DNA of 35,264 bases, taken from assembly GCA_002083525.1 (NCBI GenBank), contig LWDM01000009.1, forward strand, positions 1 to 35,264, written 5' to 3'. This DNA is from Proteobacteria bacterium SG_bin9 (lineage in GTDB: Bacteria > Pseudomonadota > Alphaproteobacteria > Rhizobiales > Xanthobacteraceae). The position numbers and the translations under genes are program-made. This document shows, piece by piece, positions 30,592 to 35,264 of this stretch (positions within the stretch are counted from its first letter, which is position 1; each line of letters begins with the position of its first letter). Below the pieces are notes generated by a model. The model ran no database searches, was not told the origin of the DNA, and saw nothing but the letters and a program-made list of their open reading frames with translations.

Positions 30592-30618
30592 GAATGCCGC
30601 AGGTGGTCTCGATATGAG

Positions 30619-30643
30619 AACGGCCCCTCGATGAGGGGCCGTT
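30619..30643 (-). terminator. Hairpin between ugpB and ugpA
   Basis: Perfect 11 bp stem AACGGCCCCTC / GAGGGGCCGTT with loop ATC (minus strand), 9 nt after the ugpB stop. No T run follows. In binding-protein operons such hairpins usually stabilise the binding-protein mRNA and lower transcription of the permease genes. Confidence 0.55.
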
Positions 30644-30652
30644 TCGTTACTT

Positions 30653-31969
30653 TTACTTCGCTGTCTTCTCGAACGTCCGCAACATGGCGTTGCCGCGCGA
30701 GACCGCCGCATCGAGCGCCTGCTGCGCCGTCTTCTGGCCCGAGAGCGCCGCCTCGATCTCCTCGGCCCACAGGTCGCGCATCTGCACCATGTTGCCGAAG
30801 CGCAGACCGCGCGAGTTCTCGGTCGGCTCCTTGTTGGTCAGTTCCTTCAGCGGCGTCTGCAGCGTCGGGTTCTTCTCGTAGAAGCCGTCGGCCTTGGTCT
30901 TCTCGTACGCCGCCTTGGTAATCGGCAGGTAGCCGGATTCCTGATGCAGCTTGGCCTGACGGTTGGTGTCGGAGAGGAAGCTGAAGAACTTGGCGACGCC
31001 CTTGTACTCATCGGCCTTCTTGCCACCCATCACCCACAGCGACGCGCCGCCGATGATCGAATTCTGCGGTGCGCCGGCGACATCCGGATAGTATGGCATC
31101 GGCACCGAGGTGAATTCGAACTTCGCCGTGCCCTTGGCGGTGGCGTAGTAGCCCGACGAGGTCAGGAAGATCGCGCACTCGCCCTTGGCAAAGCGGCTCT
31201 CGCTGGCGCTGGCGCGGCCCGAATAGTCGTAGGTCTTGTCCTTCTGCAGATCGATCAGGTTCTGCAGATGCTTCACATGCAGCGGTGAGTTGAACTTCAA
31301 TTCGGTGTCGAAGCCGTCAAGGCCGTTCGCCTTGGTGCCGATCGACACGTTGTGCCAGGCAGAGAACTGCTCGATGTGCACCCAGCTTGCCCAGGCATTG
31401 GAGAAGCCGCAGGTGTCATGGCTGCCCGACGCCCGCAGTTTCTTCGCGGCGTCGAACACCTCGGGCCAGGTCTTCGGAATGTCGGCAACGCCCGCCTTCT
31501 TCAGCGCCTCGAGGTTGACCCACATCACAGTCGACGACGAGTTGAACGGGAACGACAGCATGTCGCCCTTCGAGGTCGAGTAGTAGCCGGTGATCGCGGG
31601 AAGATAGGCCTGCGGATCGAACGCCTCGCCGGCTTCCTTCATCAGCACGTGCACCGGCTTGATCGCGCCGGTGGCGCTCATCATGGTCGCGGTGCCGACT
31701 TCGAAGACCTGGATGATATGCGGCGCGTTGCCGGCGCGGAACGCGGCAATGCCGGCGTTCATGGTATCCGGGTAACTGCCCTTGAAGGTCGGAACAACCT
31801 TGTAATCGGACTGGCTTTCGTTGAATTCCGCGGCCAGCTTGTTGACGATATCGTTGTTGCCGCCCGTCATCGCGTGCCACCACTGAATTTCAGTGACGGC
31901 ATACGCTGGCGCCGCCAGCGCCATCAGTGTGGACGTCGTCAGGCCGAGGCCGATCCGCCGGATATTCAT
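30653..31969 (-). CDS. ugpB: sn-glycerol-3-phosphate-binding protein UgpB
   Basis: A 438-residue periplasmic binding protein. A Sec signal ends at about residue 24 (LMALAAPAYA-V). ITEIQWWHAMTGGNNDIVNKLAAEFNESQSDYKVVPTFKGSYPDTMNAGIAAFRAGNAPHIIQVFEVGTATMMSA is strikingly close to E. coli UgpB over the ligand-binding fold, and later YLPITKAAYE is also typical. It delivers sn-glycerol-3-phosphate or glycerophosphodiesters as phosphate or carbon source. The operon reads ugpB-ugpA-ugpE-ugpC. A GGAG Shine-Dalgarno lies 7 nt before the ATG and a candidate Pho box 55 nt upstream. Confidence 0.96.
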   Translation of the reverse strand: MNIRRIGLGLTTSTLMALAAPAYAVTEIQWWHAMTGGNNDIVNKLAAEFNESQSDYKVVPTFKGSYPDTMNAGIAAFRAGNAPHIIQVFEVGTATMMSATGAIKPVHVLMKEAGEAFDPQAYLPAITGYYSTSKGDMLSFPFNSSSTVMWVNLEALKKAGVADIPKTWPEVFDAAKKLRASGSHDTCGFSNAWASWVHIEQFSAWHNVSIGTKANGLDGFDTELKFNSPLHVKHLQNLIDLQKDKTYDYSGRASASESRFAKGECAIFLTSSGYYATAKGTAKFEFTSVPMPYYPDVAGAPQNSIIGGASLWVMGGKKADEYKGVAKFFSFLSDTNRQAKLHQESGYLPITKAAYEKTKADGFYEKNPTLQTPLKELTNKEPTENSRGLRFGNMVQMRDLWAEEIEAALSGQKTAQQALDAAVSRGNAMLRTFEKTAK

Positions 31970-32024
31970 GAAAGCTCCTCCCTAAAGGCCGCCAAATCTA
32001 ATCTTTGGGCGATAGCAGCGCCGT

Positions 32025-32042
32025 ATGACGGTCCGTTGACTG
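32025..32042 (-). promoter_or_regulatory. Candidate Pho box upstream of ugpB
   Basis: Minus strand CAGTCAA-CGGA-CCGTCAT: two seven-base direct repeats of CTGTCAT type (5 and 6 of 7 matches) separated by 4 nt, the exact Pho-box periodicity. It ends 55 nt before the ugpB ATG. ugp genes are PhoB-controlled in E. coli and some rhizobia, so phosphate-starvation control is likely. Confidence 0.5.
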
Positions 32043-32094
32043 CAATCGTATCGGTGCGGAAAGAGGGTTGGAAGAGCCAAAAGGCTGAGCGCGG

Positions 32095-33639
32095 TTACTG
32101 CTTGGTCTGGGCGACCGGCACCTGTCCCACGACGTTATCCCTGACGGACCGGCAGGCAATGTTGTCGGCGGTGACGCTGCTGGCCTTCAGCGTCTCGCCG
32201 GTGCTCTTGCGCAATTCATAGAAATCCTTGTTCGGGAAGCGCTCGTAGGCCATTTGCGCCTGGCAGACGTTGCCGTTGGCCGAAATGGTGATCTTGATTC
32301 GATAGCTGTTGGTCAGGATCGTCTGGGTCAGCTTGTTGTCGGCATAGGTCCACTGGATGCCGCGATTGAAGTCTCCCAGCGCGCCTTGGGCCCAGCGAAA
32401 GGTATTCTTGGTCGGGTCCGGCTGCACGTAGGTGAGGCGCGTGGACACGTCGTCCGCCGATTTGAGGAAGGCTGCAAATTCCCGCTTCCAGCGGTGCAAG
32501 CCGGGGACTGGCTCCTGCTCCTGCACCAGCTCGAAGAATGTGAGCTGGAATGAGCGCCCGAGATAGTTCTCCAGCCCCGAATAAGGATTGGTGTTAGGCG
32601 TCGGTGTCCGCGTCTCGGGCGTGGCCGCCGCGGTCTTGGTACCGGTATCGATTTTGCTGCGGGCGGCCTTGGCCAGGTCCGCATAGAAGCCGGTCGGATG
32701 CGCGGCGATAAAGGCATCCCAGCCTTGCTTGGTGTTGACCTGTGCGGCCAGCTCGTAATCGCGGCGCAGCTGCGAGTTGGGATCGAGTGCGGATACCTGC
32801 GCTGGAACGTTCGCCGGCTTTGCCGCGGCCGGGACCAGCGTGACGTCCTCGCCGCCAAGCGAGCCGTAAACGAACGGTTCCTGTTTGTTGTTTGTCGCCT
32901 TCAGCACGGCATCGCGTACGAAACCGAATGAGCGGCGCACGTCTTGTCCCGGCACCGCAAGCTGCGTCAGCAGCGCCGTGGTGAACGGGCTGTTGGCGCC
33001 GTCGCCGTCCGCGGCGGTCGAGCCGGCCTTCGCCGCATACGCGATCAGCGTGTTGGGGCTGGTGGGTTCCACCTTGCCAAGCCCACGCTCGACGCTGCGC
33101 GTCGACAGCGAGCGCTTCATCGTCTTAGCGAAGGGGTTGTCGCGGCAGGCGTCGAGAATGACGAGGCGCAGTTTCTTCGCGGGCTCGATGATACGAACGA
33201 CGCGATCGAGCGACACGGCCTCGTCCTCGACATCGATGTCGCGTTCGAGGCGCGTATCGACGGGCAGCAGATAGTTGTTGCCGTCGACCTCGATGCCGTG
33301 CCCCGCATAGAATACGACGGCAATGTCGGCGCTGGCGACCTTATCGGAGAAATCGCGGATCAGGCGGCGCATGTCCGATCCGTTCAGATTGGTGCGCGCG
33401 TCGACCACGTCGAACCCGGCCTTCTTGAGCAGGGCGCCGATCGCATCGGCATCGCGGGATGGATTGGGGAGCTGGCTGACGTTCCTGTAGTCGGAATTGC
33501 CGATCACGAGCGCGACGCGCTTGTCGGCGGCGAAGGCCGAATGGGCGAGGCCAATACAAAACAACGCAACGGTTGCGAGCGCGCGAACGGCCGCGCTCAG
33601 ATTGAGCCGAGAGGTTCGTTGCAGCTTGTTTCGCGCCAT
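32095..33639 (-). CDS. Secreted caspase-like (peptidase C14) protein
   Basis: A 514-residue protein. The signal peptide ends near residue 38 (HSAFA-A). Residues 39-270 form a caspase-like p20/p10-type fold: KRVALVIGNSDYRNVSQLPNPSRDADAIGALLKKAGF, then the catalytic histidine His114 (VVFYAGHGIE) and cysteine Cys165 (LVILDACRDNPF), then SPFTTALLTQL. A Pro/Thr-rich linker (about residues 340-370) leads to a C-terminal domain of about 145 residues with two cysteines that I do not recognise. Orthocaspases cleave after arginine or lysine; the target here is unknown. ATG 33639 has CGGAG upstream. The frame is open upstream to 33864 but without family support. Confidence 0.85.
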   Translation of the reverse strand: MARNKLQRTSRLNLSAAVRALATVALFCIGLAHSAFAADKRVALVIGNSDYRNVSQLPNPSRDADAIGALLKKAGFDVVDARTNLNGSDMRRLIRDFSDKVASADIAVVFYAGHGIEVDGNNYLLPVDTRLERDIDVEDEAVSLDRVVRIIEPAKKLRLVILDACRDNPFAKTMKRSLSTRSVERGLGKVEPTSPNTLIAYAAKAGSTAADGDGANSPFTTALLTQLAVPGQDVRRSFGFVRDAVLKATNNKQEPFVYGSLGGEDVTLVPAAAKPANVPAQVSALDPNSQLRRDYELAAQVNTKQGWDAFIAAHPTGFYADLAKAARSKIDTGTKTAAATPETRTPTPNTNPYSGLENYLGRSFQLTFFELVQEQEPVPGLHRWKREFAAFLKSADDVSTRLTYVQPDPTKNTFRWAQGALGDFNRGIQWTYADNKLTQTILTNSYRIKITISANGNVCQAQMAYERFPNKDFYELRKSTGETLKASSVTADNIACRSVRDNVVGQVPVAQTKQ

Positions 33640-33655
33640 GGCGCGGCTCCGTGAT

Positions 33656-33667
33656 CCAACCGGTTGG
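33656..33667. promoter_or_regulatory. 12 bp palindrome upstream of the caspase-like gene
   Basis: CCAACCGGTTGG is perfectly self-complementary and lies 16-28 nt before the ATG. TetR- or MerR-type operators can look like this, but no regulator gene is adjacent. Confidence 0.3.
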
Positions 33668-33709
33668 TTGGTCGCGAAAGTGCCATAGCTCGGTTCAATG
33701 CGGAAGAAG

Positions 33710-33742
33710 GTTACGGCCGGTTGAATGACAACCGGCCGTAAC
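33710..33742 (-). terminator. Strong hairpin after the CoA-transferase gene
   Basis: Perfect 13 bp stem GTTACGGCCGGTT / AACCGGCCGTAAC with a 7 nt loop, 3 nt after the stop of the minus-strand CoA-transferase. Poor T run (CTTCTTCC), but the strength and position favour a terminator. Confidence 0.65.
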
Positions 33743-33745
33743 ATT

Positions 33746-34945
33746 TTAACGAACGCGCTGGCGCGCAACGACGCCGGACGAGACCAGCTTGCCGATATCG
33801 TCCTGCGAGTAGCCGAATTCGCCGAGGATTTCGTCGGTGTGCTGGGCGAATTTCGGCGGCACATGACGCAGGCTCGCTTTGGTGCGGTCGAAGCGGATCG
33901 GCGAGGCGATGCCTTTGTACCAATCCTTGCCGATCACATCGCCGCGATGAGCGACATGCGGATTGGCCAGCACCTTGTCGATCGACTGCACAGGACCGGC
34001 GGGGAGACCGGCGGCGAGCAGGCGCTGACAGATCGCCGCCGCATCGTGCTGCTTCAGGATCGCCTCGAGTTCGGCGCGCAGGTCATTGCGGTTGACGACG
34101 CGATCGCGATTGCGCGCGAAGCGCGGGTCGGTGCCGAGCTCCGGCTTGCCGAGCTCCTTGCACAGCTTGCGGAAGGTGCCGTCATTGCCGACGCCCATGA
34201 AGATGTTGCCGTCGCGCGCGGCGAACACCGAATACGGATAGAGGTTCGGATGTTCATTGCCGGTGAGCGCCGGCGGTTTGCCATGCATGAAGAAGTTTGC
34301 CGTGTGCGGATGCATGATCGCCAAGCCGGTCTCGAACAGCGTCGCTTCGACGAACTGGCCGAGGCCCGACTTCTGCCGTTCCGCAAGCGCCATCAGGATG
34401 CCGACGCAGGCGTAGAGACCGGTGGTCATGTCGACCAGCGCGACGCCGATGCGCGTCGGGCCGCTCTCCTGCGAGCCGGTCGAGGCCATCAGGCCGACCA
34501 TCGACTGAATGATCGCGTCGTAACCCGGATGGCCGCCATGCGGACCATCGCCGCCGAAGCCGGAGATGCGGCAGTGAATGAGCTGCGGGAATCTTCCGCG
34601 GATCACATCGTTGCCGATGCCCCACTTGTCGAGCGTGCCCGGCTTGAAGTTCTCGATCAGCACGTCGGCATCTTCGAGCATCTTCATCAGCACGGCGCGG
34701 CCGCCCTCGGAGGCGAGGTCGAGACCGATCGAGCGCTTGTTGCGGTTGGTGCCGATGAAGTACGCCGCGTCGTCGTCGTGGAACGGAGGGCCCCAGTCGC
34801 GCGTCTCGTCGCCGGCCGGCGGCTCCACCTTGATGACGTTGGCGCCGTGGTCGGCGAGGATCTGCGTGCAGTAAGGGCCGCCGAGGACGCGCGAGAGATC
34901 GATCACGCGCAGGCCTGCGATGGCTCCGGTCGCTGGGAGAGTCAT
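33746..34945 (-). CDS. Family III CoA-transferase (CaiB/BaiF type)
   Basis: A 399-residue enzyme. The N-terminus GLRVIDLSRVLGGPYCTQILADHGANVIKVEPPAGDETR and RNKRSIGLDL are family III hallmarks. The catalytic aspartate is Asp172 in RIGVALVDMTTGLYA. The C-terminal part (NEHPNLYPYSVFAARDGNIFMGVGNDGTFRKLC, AAGLPAGPVQSIDKVLANPHV) is complete. The family moves CoA between carboxylic acids (for example succinyl-, formyl-, carnitinyl-CoA) in organic-acid catabolism. Substrate unknown and no adjacent CoA-ligase or racemase in the window. ATG 34945 (MTLPATGAI) is used. The frame is open to 35083 but lacks family similarity. Confidence 0.9.
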   Translation of the reverse strand: MTLPATGAIAGLRVIDLSRVLGGPYCTQILADHGANVIKVEPPAGDETRDWGPPFHDDDAAYFIGTNRNKRSIGLDLASEGGRAVLMKMLEDADVLIENFKPGTLDKWGIGNDVIRGRFPQLIHCRISGFGGDGPHGGHPGYDAIIQSMVGLMASTGSQESGPTRIGVALVDMTTGLYACVGILMALAERQKSGLGQFVEATLFETGLAIMHPHTANFFMHGKPPALTGNEHPNLYPYSVFAARDGNIFMGVGNDGTFRKLCKELGKPELGTDPRFARNRDRVVNRNDLRAELEAILKQHDAAAICQRLLAAGLPAGPVQSIDKVLANPHVAHRGDVIGKDWYKGIASPIRFDRTKASLRHVPPKFAQHTDEILGEFGYSQDDIGKLVSSGVVARQRVR

Positions 34946-35107
34946 TGGTTCAACCTTGGGTTCGTTCTGTCGGCTACGTCTTGTTGTTGGCGCCGGTGGC
35001 GCGTCGGAACTCACTGTGAGCACGCGCGCCGGACCTGAGCAAGCGGATGCCGCGCAGGGCCGGGTGGCCTGCGCGAATGACACCGCATTCGGGCGCGTGA
35101 AATGTCA

Positions 35108-35144
35108 CGGCAAAGTTGAGGCGTGCGCTGCCGCAACTTCGCCG
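35108..35144. promoter_or_regulatory. Inverted repeat between the CoA-transferase gene and the tRNA
   Basis: CGGCAAAGTTG and CAACTTCGCCG are inverted with one mismatch in 11, around a 15 nt loop. It lies about 160 nt upstream of the CoA-transferase ATG and about 90 nt downstream of the tRNA's 3' end, so either gene could own it. Confidence 0.3.
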
Positions 35145-35232
35145 CTACAAATTCTGCAGCCACAGGTTTGCCGCAACATTTTCAGCGACGGTTGGGGAGG
35201 GTTGGCAGACCGCCGAGGCGGTATCGGGAAGT

Positions 35233-35264
35233 TGGTGGAGCCAGGCGGGATCGAACCGCCGACC
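35233..35264 (-). tRNA. Partial tRNA, probably tRNA-Ala, truncated by the window edge
   Basis: The reverse strand reads GGTCGGCGGTTCGATCCCGCC then TGGCTCCACCA: T-arm (GGCGG-TTCGATC-CCGCC), 3' acceptor strand, discriminator A and encoded CCA. GGCTCC at the acceptor end is what a GGGGCC 5' strand with the G3-U70 alanine identity pair would match. The anticodon is outside the window, so the identity is not proven. Confidence 0.75.

Noticed and set aside
1..35264. CRISPR array, prophage, integron or insertion sequence
   Set aside because: No regularly spaced repeats, no phage or transposase motifs; the repeated units are isolated palindromes only.

Overview
The window is a GC-rich, gene-dense chromosomal segment from an alphaproteobacterium, most likely order Hyphomicrobiales and near Bradyrhizobium, Afipia or Rhodopseudomonas. 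The basis is protein similarity recalled by eye, the lptCAB-rpoN-hpf-ptsN order, a DUF1150-Hsp20 pair, and rhizobial-type palindromic repeats (GAGCATGATC...GATCATGCTC). No phage, plasmid, insertion sequence or CRISPR was seen. Most of the window is conserved core genome; the accessory flavour is at about 15.6-20.2 kb and 31.9-34.9 kb.

Layout. 1-645: two convergent gene pieces, an endonuclease III fragment and an N-terminal YiiX-like amidase, meet abruptly near base 126 and each lacks its C-terminus. 859-3035: a Tat-exported flavin amine-oxidase-like protein and a DUF71 ATP-pyrophosphatase, overlapping by 4 nt. 2972-9736 (minus): translation genes infC, rpmI-rplT and pheS-[ASCH]-pheT, with a DoxX membrane protein between infC and rpmI and a TauE/SafE permease after pheT. 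9936-15229: alpha/beta hydrolase, NTF2-like protein, queG, a glutathione S-transferase, uppP and an NDUFA9-like protein, interspersed with twin-hairpin repeats. 15368-15452: tRNA-Leu(CAG).

15589-20192: a metabolic cluster of TRAP-type binding protein, 2Fe-2S flavin reductase, MOSC protein, RidA and XRE-cupin regulator on the minus strand, with a divergent DJ-1/PfpI protein. Two near-identical dyads built on GTGGAA/TTCCAC lie 53 nt before ridA and 39 nt before dctP. I infer one small regulon under the XRE-cupin regulator. This is the best candidate for an undescribed system.

20300-26686: rnd-like exonuclease, then lptC-lptA-lptB (lipopolysaccharide export), rpoN, hpf and ptsN. 26829-27690: Hsp20 and DUF1150 behind a good sigma-32-type promoter and a structured 5' leader whose second hairpin covers the Shine-Dalgarno sequence. 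27745-32042: ugpBAEC glycerol-3-phosphate uptake operon with a candidate Pho box. 32095-34945: a secreted caspase-like protein and a family III CoA-transferase. The window ends inside a tRNA, probably tRNA-Ala.

Unusual start codons are inferred for infC (ATT), queG (CTG), lptC (TTG) and ridA (TTG). All functional names come from reading the translations; no database search was run. There is no gene-free stretch longer than about 300 bases.
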